Positions 32,601 to 42,107 of a DNA stretch of 52,725 bases are shown here, one piece after another; position 1 is the stretch's first letter; the number at the start of each line of letters is the position of its first letter. Source of the DNA: Alphaproteobacteria bacterium (GTDB lineage Bacteria; Pseudomonadota; Alphaproteobacteria; GCA-2746255); contig JAGWAR010000004.1 in assembly GCA_021296325.1 (NCBI GenBank), forward strand, positions 401 through 53,125. Reading direction: 5' to 3'. Under the pieces are notes generated by a model, which was given only the letters and a program-made list of their open reading frames with translations, was not told where the DNA came from and made no database searches. A program made the position numbers and the translations under genes.

Positions 32601-34000
32601 GAGACGGCCCCTTCCATCTGCGTCACCGGTTTCGCATCGGGCAGTTTCAAAACCAGCGAACGGAACGCGTCCCCGCGTTCCTCGAAATTCTTCCATTGGT
32701 CGTAGGAGGCGCAGGCCGGCGACAACAGCACGACCGCCGCTCGCTCGCCCGCCGCCTGGGCCATGGCGTGGGCGGCCTTGAGCGCCGTCTCCAGATCGCC
32801 GCAGCGGCTGTAGGCGACCTTGCCGTCCAGCGTCGCGGCGAAAGCCTCCATCGCCTCGCCGATCAGGAAGGCGTGGCGCAGGCGCGGGAAGTGGGGCGCA
32901 AGCGGGGCGATACCGTCCGCCTTCGCCCGGCCGCCGGCGATCCAGTAAATGGCGTCGAAGGCCTGAAGCGCCGTCGCCGTCGCCGTCGCGTTCGTCGCCT
33001 TGCTGTCGTTCACGTAACGCACGTCGTTGACGACGGCGACCAGCTCCTGGCGATGGGGCAGGTTGACGAAGCTGGCAAGGCTCCGGGCGGCGTGCTCGGG
33101 CTTCAGCCCGGCCGCCCGCGCCGCCGCCCAGGCGGCCGCCGCGTTCTGCCAGTTGTGCTCGCCCTGAAACGCCGGCAGGCGGGCCAGGTCGATGGCCGGC
33201 ACCGTCTCGCCGAGGCGCTCGACCAGCGTTCCCTCGGCGGCGCTGACGCCCCGGTCGAGGGCCTGGCGCGCCGACACCTCCACCACCGTCACGCCGCTGG
33301 CGAGGCTTTTCCGGATGGTCCGGCAATGGGCATCGTCCATGCCGATGACCGCAGTCGCCTTCTCGCGCAGCAGGTCGAACAGCCGCCGCTTGGCGGCGAC
33401 GTACCCTTCGAGGCCGCCGTGACGGTCCAGATGGTCCGGCGTGATGTTCAACAGCACGGCAACGTCAAGGCAGGGGCTTTGCATGAGGTCGATCTGGAAG
33501 GAGGAGAGCTCGAGCACATAGGTGCCTTCCCGTCCCAGCGGCGCCAGGCTCAGCACCGGCGCGCCGAGATTGCCGCCGACCTCGATGCGCCGCCCGTCCT
33601 GTTGCAGCAGGTGGCCGATCAGCGCCGTCGTCGTCGATTTTCCGTTCGTGCCGGTGATACCGACATAGCGGGCCTCGTTCTGGGTGCGGGTCAGCAATTC
33701 GATGTCGCCGAGAATCTCGCAACGCGCCGCCCGCGCCTTGACGACGGCGGGATGGGGCTCGGGATGGTCCAGCGGGATGCCGGGGCTCGGGATCAGTGCG
33801 TCGACATGCGACCAGTCCAGCACGGTCGGGTCCGTGACGGGGAACCCTTCCTGCTTGGCGCGTCCGCGGGCCTTCGGGTCGTCGTCCCAGGTGACGATCG
33901 CCGCGCCGCCCTCGCGCAGCGCCGCCGCCGCGGCAAGGCCCGAACGGCCAAGCCCCAGCACCATCACGGCACGATCCCGATAGGCGGTGACTTCGATCAT
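32597..34000 (-). CDS. murD: UDP-N-acetylmuramoyl-L-alanine--D-glutamate ligase
   Basis: A 467-residue Mur ligase that adds D-Glu. Key blocks are V-L-G-L-G-R-S-G-L-A-A at the N-terminus, S-P-G-I-P, the ATP loop G-I-T-G-T-N-G-K-S-T-T-T, L-E-L-S-S-F-Q-I-D, N-I-T-P-D-H-L-D-R-H and V-N-D-S-K-A-T-N in the C-domain. It begins 4 bp after mraY and overlaps ftsW by four bases. Confidence 0.97.
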   Translation of the reverse strand: MIEVTAYRDRAVMVLGLGRSGLAAAAALREGGAAIVTWDDDPKARGRAKQEGFPVTDPTVLDWSHVDALIPSPGIPLDHPEPHPAVVKARAARCEILGDIELLTRTQNEARYVGITGTNGKSTTTALIGHLLQQDGRRIEVGGNLGAPVLSLAPLGREGTYVLELSSFQIDLMQSPCLDVAVLLNITPDHLDRHGGLEGYVAAKRRLFDLLREKATAVIGMDDAHCRTIRKSLASGVTVVEVSARQALDRGVSAAEGTLVERLGETVPAIDLARLPAFQGEHNWQNAAAAWAAARAAGLKPEHAARSLASFVNLPHRQELVAVVNDVRYVNDSKATNATATATALQAFDAIYWIAGGRAKADGIAPLAPHFPRLRHAFLIGEAMEAFAATLDGKVAYSRCGDLETALKAAHAMAQAAGERAAVVLLSPACASYDQWKNFEERGDAFRSLVLKLPDAKPVTQMEGAVS

Positions 34001-34004
34001 CGGT

Positions 34005-35093
34005 TCACCGCAGTTTCAGGGTTGATAGCCCGATCAGGGCCAGGATCGACGCGATGATCCAGAAACGGATGACGATGGTGGGCTCCGCCCATCCCTTCTT
34101 CTCGAAGTGATGGTGCAGCGGCGCCATCTGGAAGACGCGCTTGCCCGTCAGCTTGAACGAGACGACCTGCACCATGACGGAAACCGTCTCCAGCACGAAC
34201 AGGCCGCCGATCATGGCCAGCACGAGCTCGTGCTTCGTGACCACGCTGATGGCGCCAAGGGCGGCGCCGACCGAAAGCGAGCCGGTGTCGCCCATGAAAA
34301 CCATGGCCGGTGGCGCGTTGAACCAGAGGAAACCGAGCGATGCCCCCAGCAGCGCGCCGCACAGCACGGCCAGCTCGCCGGCGCCCGGCACGCCGTGGAT
34401 CTGCAGATAGCCGGCGAAGACGGCGTTGCCGACGAGGTAGGCGATCAGCGCGAAGCAGGCCGTCGCGATCATCACCGGCACGATCGCCAGGCCGTCGAGG
34501 CCGTCCGTCAGATTCACCGCGTTCGAGGTGCCGACGACGACCAGCACGGCAAAGGGCAGGAAAAACCAGCCGAAGTTCAGAAGCACGTCTTTCAGGAAGG
34601 GCACGGCAAGGCTGGTGGCCAGGGGTGCGCGGGTCACTTCTAGGATCGCGTAGGTGCCGATCCCGGCGATGACGATTTGGGCCAGAAACTTCACCTTGGC
34701 CGGCATGCCGCGGCTGCTGCGTCGGCGGACCTTGAGAAAATCGTCGACGAATCCGATCAGCCCGAAGCCGGTCGTCACCCCCAGCACCGCCCAGATATAG
34801 CGGTTCGTCAGATCCGCCCACAGCAGCGTCGAGATCAGCAACCCAAGCAGAATAAGAAAACCGCCCATCGTCGGCGTGCCGGCCTTCTTCAGGATGTGGC
34901 TTTCCGGCCCGTCCGTGCGGATCGGCTGGCCTTCCTTCTGGCGGCGGCGCAGCGTGCGGATCAGGACCGGCCCGACGACGAAGCTGATGAACAGCGCCGT
35001 CATGATCGCCGCCCCGGTGCGGAAGGTGAGGTAGCGGAACAGATTCAGGACCGGCAGGTGATCGGCAAGAGGGGCAAGCAGGTTAAAAAGCAT
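34005..35093 (-). CDS. mraY: phospho-N-acetylmuramoyl-pentapeptide transferase
   Basis: A 362-residue polytopic membrane enzyme that loads the muropeptide on undecaprenyl phosphate to form lipid I. About ten membrane segments are seen. The signature Asp pair is F-V-D-D-F-L-K (D117-D118), the catalytic loop N-L-T-D-G-L-D-G is at about 194-201, and the C-terminal H-H-H-F-E-K-K-G-W loop is intact. It sits 11 bp after murF and 4 bp before murD. Confidence 0.98.
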   Translation of the reverse strand: MLFNLLAPLADHLPVLNLFRYLTFRTGAAIMTALFISFVVGPVLIRTLRRRQKEGQPIRTDGPESHILKKAGTPTMGGFLILLGLLISTLLWADLTNRYIWAVLGVTTGFGLIGFVDDFLKVRRRSSRGMPAKVKFLAQIVIAGIGTYAILEVTRAPLATSLAVPFLKDVLLNFGWFFLPFAVLVVVGTSNAVNLTDGLDGLAIVPVMIATACFALIAYLVGNAVFAGYLQIHGVPGAGELAVLCGALLGASLGFLWFNAPPAMVFMGDTGSLSVGAALGAISVVTKHELVLAMIGGLFVLETVSVMVQVVSFKLTGKRVFQMAPLHHHFEKKGWAEPTIVIRFWIIASILALIGLSTLKLR

Positions 35094-35104
35094 GGGCCTT
35101 CTCC

Positions 35105-36529
35105 TCAGCGCCCGTTGACGGCATTTGCCATGCCGTTTCCGGCATGCAGCAGCGTCTCGACGATGTGGTTCATGTTTATGGCTTGCGATCCCTTGACGGC
35201 GACGACGTCGCTGCCGTGCAACTCTTCCAGAAGGATCGGCAACAGCGCTTCGGCGCTTTCGGCGTGGCCGCCCAGCATGTGCGGCGGCAATTCGCGGTCG
35301 AGGTTTTCCATCAGGCGGCCGACCGTGAACACAAGCTCGATCTCGTTGCGGATGAGATCGCCAGCCAGATCCGCGTGCATGCGCGCAGCGTTCGGGCCAA
35401 GCTCCAGCATGTCGCCAAGCACGGCGATGCGCCGCCCGACCGGTCCGAGCGGGATGGCCGCCAGGCTGTCGAGGGTGGCGCGCATCGACGCCGGGTTGGC
35501 GTTGTAGCTTTCGTCGATGATCTCGATGGCGCCGCTCGGCAACATGCCGCGCACCCGGCGCCCGCGGCCGACCGGGGCGGCCAGATTGCCAAGCCGCGAC
35601 GCCGCTTTCTTCAGGTCGGCGCCGACGGCATCGACGGCGGCCAACACGGCCAGGCTGTTCGTCACCCAGTGGCGGCCGGGCACGCCAAGCGGGTAGTGCA
35701 CCTCGACGCCCCGGATCTCGGCAATGACGTTGCTGGAAAAGGCGTGGCAGGTGCAGTTGATAAGCCGCACCTGGGCTTCCGGGTGCTCGCCGAAGCCGAC
35801 GATGCGTTCGATCCCCCTGGCCCGCGCCGCGTCGGCCAGGCGCTGGAAGTAGGGGTTGTCGCGGTTGAGGATGGCAAGCCCCTCGGGGCCCATGCCTTCG
35901 AACATCTCCGCCTTGGCGTCGGCGATCTCGGCGACGGAGCCGAAATGCGCCATGTGCACGGCCTCGACGTTCGTGATGATGCCGATCTCCGGCTGCACCA
36001 GCCGGGCCAGCGGCCCGATCTCGCCGGGGTGGTTCATGCCAAGCTCGAAGACGCCGTAATCGGATGCCTGCGTCAGGCGCGCCAGGCTCAACGGCACGCC
36101 GTAGGCGTTGTTGAGGTTGCCGTGGGTCGCCGTCACCCGGCCGCTGTCGCCAAGCGCCAGGCGCAACGCCTCTTTCGTGCCGGTCTTGCCGACGCTGCCG
36201 GTCACGGCCAGCACGCGCGCCTTCGTGCGCGCGCGCGCCGCGCGGGCCAGCGCCTGCAGCGCCTCGAAACCGTGCGGGACAATGAGAATCGGTGCCCGTT
36301 CCGGCACGCCCTGGGGCCGCTGTTCGACGATAGCCGCCGCCGCGCCGCGCTGGAAGGCGTCGCGCACGAAGTCGTGGCCGTCGAAATGAGGCCCGTGAAT
36401 CGCCACGAAAAGATCGCCGGGCTCAAGCTTGCGGCTATCCATGGAAACGCCGCTCGCCTCCCATGGCTTGCTGCTTTTGCCGCCGGTGGCGCGTTCCGCT
36501 TCCCCATGCGTCCAAAGCGGCGTCGTCAT
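35105..36529 (-). CDS. murF: UDP-MurNAc-tripeptide--D-alanyl-D-alanine ligase
   Basis: A 474-residue Mur ligase that adds the D-Ala-D-Ala made by Ddl. It shows [11 protein letters not shown] near the N-terminus, the ATP loop [37 protein letters not shown] and [11 protein letters not shown]. The ATG at 36529 overlaps the murE stop by ATGA. Sequence upstream in the same frame is murE shadow. Confidence 0.97.
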   Translation of the reverse strand: MTTPLWTHGEAERATGGKSSKPWEASGVSMDSRKLEPGDLFVAIHGPHFDGHDFVRDAFQRGAAAAIVEQRPQGVPERAPILIVPHGFEALQALARAARARTKARVLAVTGSVGKTGTKEALRLALGDSGRVTATHGNLNNAYGVPLSLARLTQASDYGVFELGMNHPGEIGPLARLVQPEIGIITNVEAVHMAHFGSVAEIADAKAEMFEGMGPEGLAILNRDNPYFQRLADAARARGIERIVGFGEHPEAQVRLINCTCHAFSSNVIAEIRGVEVHYPLGVPGRHWVTNSLAVLAAVDAVGADLKKAASRLGNLAAPVGRGRRVRGMLPSGAIEIIDESYNANPASMRATLDSLAAIPLGPVGRRIAVLGDMLELGPNAARMHADLAGDLIRNEIELVFTVGRLMENLDRELPPHMLGGHAESAEALLPILLEELHGSDVVAVKGSQAINMNHIVETLLHAGNGMANAVNGR

Positions 36530-38013
36530 GCCGTGCCTCCTTGCGTGCGGATGGCGGCCTTCGCCGTCTCGCGGTCGTCGAAAGGCCGCGTCGCGTCGCC
36601 GACGACCTGTCCCGTCTCGTGGCCCTTGCCGGCGATCAGCAGCACGTCGTCCGCCTGCAACGCGGCGATGGCGGTGGCGATCGCCTCGCCACGCTCGGCG
36701 ATTTCCCGTCCCTTGCGCGAAGCGATCAGGATTTCGCGCCGGATGGCGGCGGCGTCCTCGTGGCGGGGGTTGTCGTCGGTGACAAAGACGACATCGGCCA
36801 GCGCATCGGCGATGGCGCCCATCTCGGGGCGCTTGCCCCGGTCGCGCTCGCCGCCGCACCCGAAGACGACGCCAAGCCGCGCCTTCGTGTAGGGCCGCAG
36901 CGCCGCCAGCGCATGAGTCAGCGCGTCCGGCGTGTGGGCGTAATCGACGTAGACGCGGGCGCCATTGGCCAGCCGGCCGACCGCTTCCATGCGCCCGGCG
37001 ATGCCGCCCAGTTCGGGCAACGCCTTTAATCCGGCCTGGACGTCCCCGCCGGCGGCGTGGACCAGCCCCAGGGCCGCCAGCACGTTCTTCGCCTGGAAGG
37101 CGCCGACCAGCGGCAGGTGAAACGTCTGCCGCTGGTCAAGCAGCCTGCAGGTAATCTCCTGGCCGTCGCCGGCCGGCCGGCTTTCCAGCAGGCGGAAATC
37201 CTCTCCCCCCTCGCCATAGGTCAGCGTCCGAAGCCCGCGCTTCGCGCAAAGGTCGGCGAAGGCGTTGAAGGCGGCGTCGTCCGCGTTCAGCACAGCCGCG
37301 CCCCCCTCCGGCAGCAGTTCCGCAAACAGGCGCTGCTTGGCGGCGAGGTAGGCCTCCGCCGAGCCGTGATAGTCGAGATGGTCGCGGGAAAGGGTCGTAA
37401 AGACGGCGACGCTGAGTCGCACTCCGTCCAGCCGGAACTGTTCCAGCCCGTGGCTCGAGGCCTCGATGGCCAGATGGTCGATCTGGTTCGCCGCCAACTC
37501 GGCCAGCAGGCGGTGCAGCTGGGCGGGGTCGGGCGTCGTCAGCGTCGCGCCCTTGGCCGACGCCACCGGCGGCTCCAGGCCCAGCGTGCCGAGGCTGGCC
37601 GCCCGCTCGCCCGAGGCTTCCCAGATCTGGCGGGCGAAGCCGACGACGGAACTCTTGCCGTTCGTGCCGGTGACGGCGGCGATGACACGGGGCTGCGCCT
37701 GATAGAAACGGGCGGCGATCCGGGCAAAGGCCCGGCGGGGATTTTCGGTAACGACGCGGGTCGCCCCCTCAAGCGTTTCCAGTTGCTCCGTGCCGAGGAC
37801 GGCAACGGCGCCGGCCTTCAGGGCATCGGGGACAAAGCGTGTCCCTTCCGTCTTGGTGCCGGGGAGGGCGGCGAACAGAAAGCCGGGTTCGACGTTGCGG
37901 GAGTCGGCCGTGATACCAACGATCTTCACGTCCTCTCCCATCGTCTCAAACATCGAATCCCCTTCTTCGCAACGCAGTAGGTCAGAAAGACGCAAGCCTT
38001 TTTTCCTGTTCAT
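36526..38013 (-). CDS. murE: UDP-MurNAc-L-alanyl-D-glutamate--2,6-diaminopimelate ligase
   Basis: A 495-residue Mur ligase that adds the third stem residue. It has D-S-R-N-V-E-P-G-F-L-F, the ATP loop T-G-T-N-G-K-S-S, E-A-S-S-H-G-L, L-D-Y-H-G-S and V-D-Y-A-H-T-P-D. The D-N-P-R motif (in T-D-D-N-P-R-H-E) marks the meso-diaminopimelate-specific form. The ATG at 38013 overlaps ftsI by 32 bases. A TTG at 37995, preceded by A-G-G-A, would give the family-typical start (x-R-L-S-D-L-L) and is a real alternative. Confidence 0.96.
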   Translation of the reverse strand: MNRKKGLRLSDLLRCEEGDSMFETMGEDVKIVGITADSRNVEPGFLFAALPGTKTEGTRFVPDALKAGAVAVLGTEQLETLEGATRVVTENPRRAFARIAARFYQAQPRVIAAVTGTNGKSSVVGFARQIWEASGERAASLGTLGLEPPVASAKGATLTTPDPAQLHRLLAELAANQIDHLAIEASSHGLEQFRLDGVRLSVAVFTTLSRDHLDYHGSAEAYLAAKQRLFAELLPEGGAAVLNADDAAFNAFADLCAKRGLRTLTYGEGGEDFRLLESRPAGDGQEITCRLLDQRQTFHLPLVGAFQAKNVLAALGLVHAAGGDVQAGLKALPELGGIAGRMEAVGRLANGARVYVDYAHTPDALTHALAALRPYTKARLGVVFGCGGERDRGKRPEMGAIADALADVVFVTDDNPRHEDAAAIRREILIASRKGREIAERGEAIATAIAALQADDVLLIAGKGHETGQVVGDATRPFDDRETAKAAIRTQGGTA

Positions 38014-39673
38014 GAATCTCGATGAACATCTGGCGCTCGACTTCGGGCGCCTCCTCGTCGATCGGCGCTACGCCAAGAAGCGGCGCCATGCGTGAAATGA
38101 CGTTGCTGACGATCGGCGCACATACCCAACCGCCGGTCGCATAGCCGTAGGTCTGCTTGTCGCCTTTCGGCTCATCCAGCAGCGCAAAGACGACGTAGCG
38201 CGGCGCCTGCATCGGAAAGGCACCGACGAAAGAGGAGCGCAGGCCCTTGCCCGCGTAACCGTTGGCGTCGTTCTTCTCGGCCGTGCCGGTCTTGCCGCCG
38301 ACGAGGTAGCCTTCGGCCGCCGCATGGCTGCCGGTGCCCGAATCGACGACGAGACGAAGCAGGCGGCGCATCTGCTCGGACGTCTTTTCCGAAAGGATGC
38401 GCGCCCCTTCCGTCGGCGCGCCCGCGTGATACAGCAGCGTCGCCGGGCGGGAGATGCCGCCATTGACGACCGCCGCCACCGCGCTGGCCAGCTGGATGGG
38501 CGAAACGGCCAGGCCGTGGCCGTAGGCAATCGTCAGCAGATTGATCTCGCGCCACGGATAGGGGGCAAGCGGCGCGCCGATTTCTGGAAGCTCCAGGGCC
38601 GGCGGGCTTAACAGGCCAAGCCGCGAGAGATAGTCTTGCTGAAGCGTGGCGCCCAGATCCTTCGCCATCTTCGCGGCGCCGATATTCGAGGAATACATGA
38701 GAATTTCCGGCACGCTGAGCCAGCGGTTCTTCGGCTTGTAGTCCTCGATCGCAAAGCGGGCGATGCGGATCGGCTTGGAGGCGTCGTAGACGCTGTCCAG
38801 CGTCGCCTTGCCGCTTTCCAGCGCCATCGCGGCGGTGAAGATCTTGAAGGTCGATCCCATCTCGTAGATGCCGAGCGTCGCCCGGTTGAACATGGCGTCC
38901 GGCGACGCCGCGCCGGGCCGGTTCGGGTCGAAGTCGGGAAGCGAGACCAGGCCCAGCACCTCGCCGCTGGTGACGTCCATCACGACGCCGGAACCGCCGA
39001 TGGCCTGGAACCGGCGCATCGCCTTGCCGATCTCGTCGGCCAGGATGTGCTGGACGCGGATGTCGAGCGAAAGCCTGAGCGGCCCGCTGCCCTGGCGAAG
39101 CGCCGCGTCGAAGGATTTCTCGATGCCGGCAAGGCCGCGATTGTCGACGCCGGTAAAGCCGACGACATGGGCGGCCAGATGCCCGTGGGGATAGACCCGG
39201 TGTTCCTCCTGCTGGAAGTAAAGGCCGGGGATGCCCAGCCGGTTGACGGCGTATTGCTGCTGGGGCGTCAGGTGGCGGCGAATCCAGGTAAAGCGGCGCT
39301 TCGAGCGCAGCCGCTCCAGAATCTCCTTGCGGTTGGCGCGGGGCAGCAGGCGGGCCAGCGCGCGGGCCGCCGCCTGCGGGTCAAGCACCCGGACGGGGTC
39401 CGCGTAAAGCGAGGCCGTGCGCAGGCTGGTCGCCAGAATTTCGCCGTTGCGGTCGAGGATGTCGGCGCGTTCCGTCTGCCAACTCGCGGGTGGCGTAGCG
39501 TTGGCGATCCTGGGCTCGCTGCCTTCCCGGAACAGCGTCAATTCGATGAGGCGCACGCCGACGGCGAGGAAGGCCAACATCATCAGCGTCGCCAGCAGGA
39601 AAAGACGGGTCCTCCCGGTTTCGATCGCCTGATGGTGGGCCAGGTCCTTGCGGCGGCGGCGTTCGGCGCTCAT
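37982..39673 (-). CDS. ftsI: septal transpeptidase FtsI (PBP3)
   Basis: A 563-residue class B penicillin-binding protein that cross-links septal peptidoglycan made by FtsW. There is a short basic cytoplasmic tail, one membrane segment (about 23-45), a pedestal domain with R-A-D-I-L-D-R-N-G, and the transpeptidase domain with Ser274 in S-T-F-K, S-S-N (328-330) and K-T-G-T (461-464). The ATG at 39673 overlaps the ftsL stop by ATGA. An open frame upstream of it is ftsL shadow. Confidence 0.98.
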   Translation of the reverse strand: MSAERRRRKDLAHHQAIETGRTRLFLLATLMMLAFLAVGVRLIELTLFREGSEPRIANATPPASWQTERADILDRNGEILATSLRTASLYADPVRVLDPQAAARALARLLPRANRKEILERLRSKRRFTWIRRHLTPQQQYAVNRLGIPGLYFQQEEHRVYPHGHLAAHVVGFTGVDNRGLAGIEKSFDAALRQGSGPLRLSLDIRVQHILADEIGKAMRRFQAIGGSGVVMDVTSGEVLGLVSLPDFDPNRPGAASPDAMFNRATLGIYEMGSTFKIFTAAMALESGKATLDSVYDASKPIRIARFAIEDYKPKNRWLSVPEILMYSSNIGAAKMAKDLGATLQQDYLSRLGLLSPPALELPEIGAPLAPYPWREINLLTIAYGHGLAVSPIQLASAVAAVVNGGISRPATLLYHAGAPTEGARILSEKTSEQMRRLLRLVVDSGTGSHAAAEGYLVGGKTGTAEKNDANGYAGKGLRSSFVGAFPMQAPRYVVFALLDEPKGDKQTYGYATGGWVCAPIVSNVISRMAPLLGVAPIDEEAPEVERQMFIEIHEQEKRLASF

Positions 39674-39960
39674 TCGCTTCGCTCCAGGCGGGCGGCCAGC
39701 CCGGCTTCCGTGTCGATGCGCTTTGCCGTCACCGGCTGCAGGTGGAGGAAGCGTTCGCTCAAGCGCTGGATGCGTTCGGGCCGGCTTAGATGCGCCCACT
39801 CCGCTTTCAGCACGTGAAGCTCTTCCTGGCGGTCGAGAATCACCTGGTTCAATGCGGCAAGCTCCGTCTCCAGCGACTGCACCTTGTATTTCGCGAGGAA
39901 CAGGCCGAAACAGACGACGGCAACCAGCAACAGCCAGAGAAAGGTGAAATGCCCCTTCAT
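39670..39960 (-). CDS. ftsL: cell division protein FtsL
   Basis: A 96-residue bitopic protein. One membrane segment (about 5-22) is followed by a short leucine-zipper-like coiled coil (about 25-65, [17 protein letters not shown]), as in the FtsQ-FtsL-FtsB complex. Sequence similarity in this family is low, so the call rests on size, topology and its place between rsmH and ftsI, with four-base overlaps on both sides. Confidence 0.9.
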   Translation of the reverse strand: MKGHFTFLWLLLVAVVCFGLFLAKYKVQSLETELAALNQVILDRQEELHVLKAEWAHLSRPERIQRLSERFLHLQPVTAKRIDTEAGLAARLERSE

Positions 39961-40937
39961 GCGGCGTGCTCCCAGGGCGCGGCCTCGGTGCGTTCGGCGG
40001 CGCGCAGGCGGGCCGAACGCGCCCGTGGATTCGCCGCCGTTTCCGCTTCGCCGGGCCGGGTGGCGCGCTTGGTCAGCAGGCGGAAGCTCGGCGTCCGCTT
40101 CGGCGCCAGTGGCAGATGGCGCGACGTGCCCGTGCCGGTGGCGCTGCGGGCCCGGAAGAAGGTCTTGACGATCCGGTCCTCCAGCGAATGAAAGGCGACG
40201 ACGGCGATCCGCGCCTGCGGCTTCAGCAGGGTTTCGGCGGCGCGCAAGCCCCGCTCGATCTCGCCAAGCTCGTCGTTCACGTGGATGCGCAGCGCTTGAA
40301 AGGTGCGCGTCGCCGGGTCGATGCCGCTCTTGTCCTGCTTGACGACGCCGGCGACGAGTTCGGCGAGCTCGCGGGTGCGGGTGATCGGCTGCCGGTTGCG
40401 CAGTTCGACGATGCGGCGTGCGATGCGGCGCGACTTCTTCTCCTCGCCGTATTCCCGAAGGATCCGGGCAAGGGTCTGTTCGTCTTCCTGGTTGACGATG
40501 TCGGCGGCGCTCGGCCCTTCCTTCGCCATGCGCATGTCGAGCGGGCCGTCGGCGCGGAAGGAAAAACCGCGCCCGGCCTTATCGAGCTGCATGGAGGAAA
40601 CGCCAAGGTCCAGCGCGATGCCGTCCACCTGGGTGACGCCCTGGGCCTTCAGCAAGTCGGCCATCTCGCCGAAGCGGCCTTCCAGCAGGTGCAACCGCCG
40701 CGCATAAGAGCGTAACAGCACGCTGCCGTCTTCAATGGCGTCGGGGTCGCGGTCGATGGCCCAGACCGTGCAGTCGGCGGCGTCCAGCAGGGCCTGCGTG
40801 TAGCCGCCGGCGCCGAAGGTGCCGTCCACATAGGTGGCGCCGTCGGTGGGCGAGAGGATGCCTAGCACTTCTTTGAGAAGGACGGGCCGGTGCTCGCGTG
40901 TCGTCCTTCCTGCTTGCGGCCGCGTCCGGGGGGTCAT
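39957..40937 (-). CDS. rsmH: 16S rRNA (cytosine1402-N4)-methyltransferase
   Basis: A 326-residue SAM-dependent methyltransferase (MraW/RsmH) that modifies C1402 in the ribosomal decoding centre. It has the N-terminal [11 protein letters not shown], motif [42 protein letters not shown] and the C-terminal [12 protein letters not shown]. The ATG at 40937 overlaps the mraZ stop by ATGA. The longer frame upstream lies over mraZ. Confidence 0.98.
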   Translation of the reverse strand: MTPRTRPQAGRTTREHRPVLLKEVLGILSPTDGATYVDGTFGAGGYTQALLDAADCTVWAIDRDPDAIEDGSVLLRSYARRLHLLEGRFGEMADLLKAQGVTQVDGIALDLGVSSMQLDKAGRGFSFRADGPLDMRMAKEGPSAADIVNQEDEQTLARILREYGEEKKSRRIARRIVELRNRQPITRTRELAELVAGVVKQDKSGIDPATRTFQALRIHVNDELGEIERGLRAAETLLKPQARIAVVAFHSLEDRIVKTFFRARSATGTGTSRHLPLAPKRTPSFRLLTKRATRPGEAETAANPRARSARLRAAERTEAAPWEHAA

Positions 40938-41410
40938 GGCGTTTCGCCTCCCGCCTTGTCCGGCGGTCCGAGGCGCAGGGTGACCCCTTTCTCGAGCGCT
41001 CGCTTGCGGGCTTTTGTCTGGTGGACCGCGAAGGCCTTCGGCGCCCACAGCTGGAAGGTGGCGCCGCGGCCGACGAAGGCGGCCTCGTCCCGGATGCCGG
41101 CGTGATCGGCAAACTCCTTCGGCAGCAGGATGCGGCCTTCGCTGTCGAAGGGCAGGGGGTGCGAATCGGCGAAGATCGTCGCGGCCAGGTCGTCCTGGGC
41201 GTCGGAGAACAGGTCGAGCCCGTCGAGGCTGGTGCTCAGCCGCTCCATGCGGTCGATGGAAAAGGCCTCGATCGCCGGCAGGCGATAGGAGCGGAAGGCG
41301 ACAATGCCGTGGAAATTCTGCCCGCCGATGGCGGCGCGGAACGACGCCGGCACGGAAACCCGGCCTTTTTTGTCGACCTTGTTCGTATATGTCGAAAGAA
41401 ACAGCGCCAT
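40934..41410 (-). CDS. mraZ: MraZ transcriptional regulator of the dcw operon
   Basis: A 158-residue protein with two AbrB-like MraZ repeats ([15 protein letters not shown] near residue 10 and [12 protein letters not shown] near 90, each with the D-x-x-G-R motif). MraZ forms ring oligomers that bind phased TGGG repeats in its own promoter and repress the division cluster. Such repeats are present about 100 bp upstream. The start at 41410 (M-A-L-F-L-S-T-Y) is preceded by a G-rich tract; the 33 codons before it in the longer frame are not family-like. Confidence 0.95.
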   Translation of the reverse strand: MALFLSTYTNKVDKKGRVSVPASFRAAIGGQNFHGIVAFRSYRLPAIEAFSIDRMERLSTSLDGLDLFSDAQDDLAATIFADSHPLPFDSEGRILLPKEFADHAGIRDEAAFVGRGATFQLWAPKAFAVHQTKARKRALEKGVTLRLGPPDKAGGETP

Positions 41411-41510
41411 GCCGGCCCCCCATTCGCCGGGTCTTGCGGGCGGGCCGGGGGCTCCTGGGCGGTGGAACGGTCCTGGCCTTCCCTGTCCGGATCGGGCGCA
41501 ACCGCCCAAT

Positions 41511-41551
41511 ATGGGACAAAATGGGATATCATGGGCCTACATGGGTGTCAA
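41511..41551 (-). promoter_or_regulatory. dcw promoter with four phased MraZ-type repeats
   Basis: Plus-strand ATGGG occurs at 41511, 41521, 41531 and 41541, four copies exactly 10 bp apart (TGGGA, TGGGA, TGGGC, TGGGT). On the minus strand a perfect -35 TTGACA lies at 41551-41546. A weak -10 (T-A-T-C-C-C, 41528-41523) follows after 17 bp, so the repeats cover the core promoter. This fits known MraZ operators (TGGGN with N5 spacing) and autorepression. The -10 assignment is uncertain. Confidence 0.75.
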
Positions 41552-41565
41552 CGACGGAGCAAAGT

Positions 41566-41601
41566 AAAACCTTCGTCCAAAAGGAGAATTCGGGACGAAG
41601 G
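41566..41601 (-). terminator. second of two tandem terminators before the dcw promoter
   Basis: A perfect 9-bp stem (CCTTCGTCC at 41570-41578 with its complement at 41593-41601) and a 14-nt loop are followed on the minus strand by TTTTAC. It ends only about 15 bp before the -35 of the dcw promoter. Confidence 0.6.
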
Positions 41602-41602
41602 G

Positions 41603-41625
41603 AAAAAGATCGGAAGTCTCCGATC
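41603..41625 (-). terminator. Rho-independent terminator downstream of rnpB
   Basis: A perfect 7-bp stem (GATCGGA, 41608-41614, with TCCGATC, 41619-41625), a four-base loop and five T residues on the minus strand form a compact terminator about 105 bp after the rnpB 3' end. It should stop ampD/rnpB transcription before mraZ. Confidence 0.75.
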
Positions 41626-41731
41626 AAGGTCTTCGGAGGTTCTTTTCCTGCGATTACTAGATGAAGTATGAAAAGACCCGGGAAGAGAACATAGTAAGAA
41701 CATATCTCCCTTCCGGATTTTCTTGAGAAAG

Positions 41732-42101
<370 letters not shown>

Positions 42102-42107
42102 TTCTAG

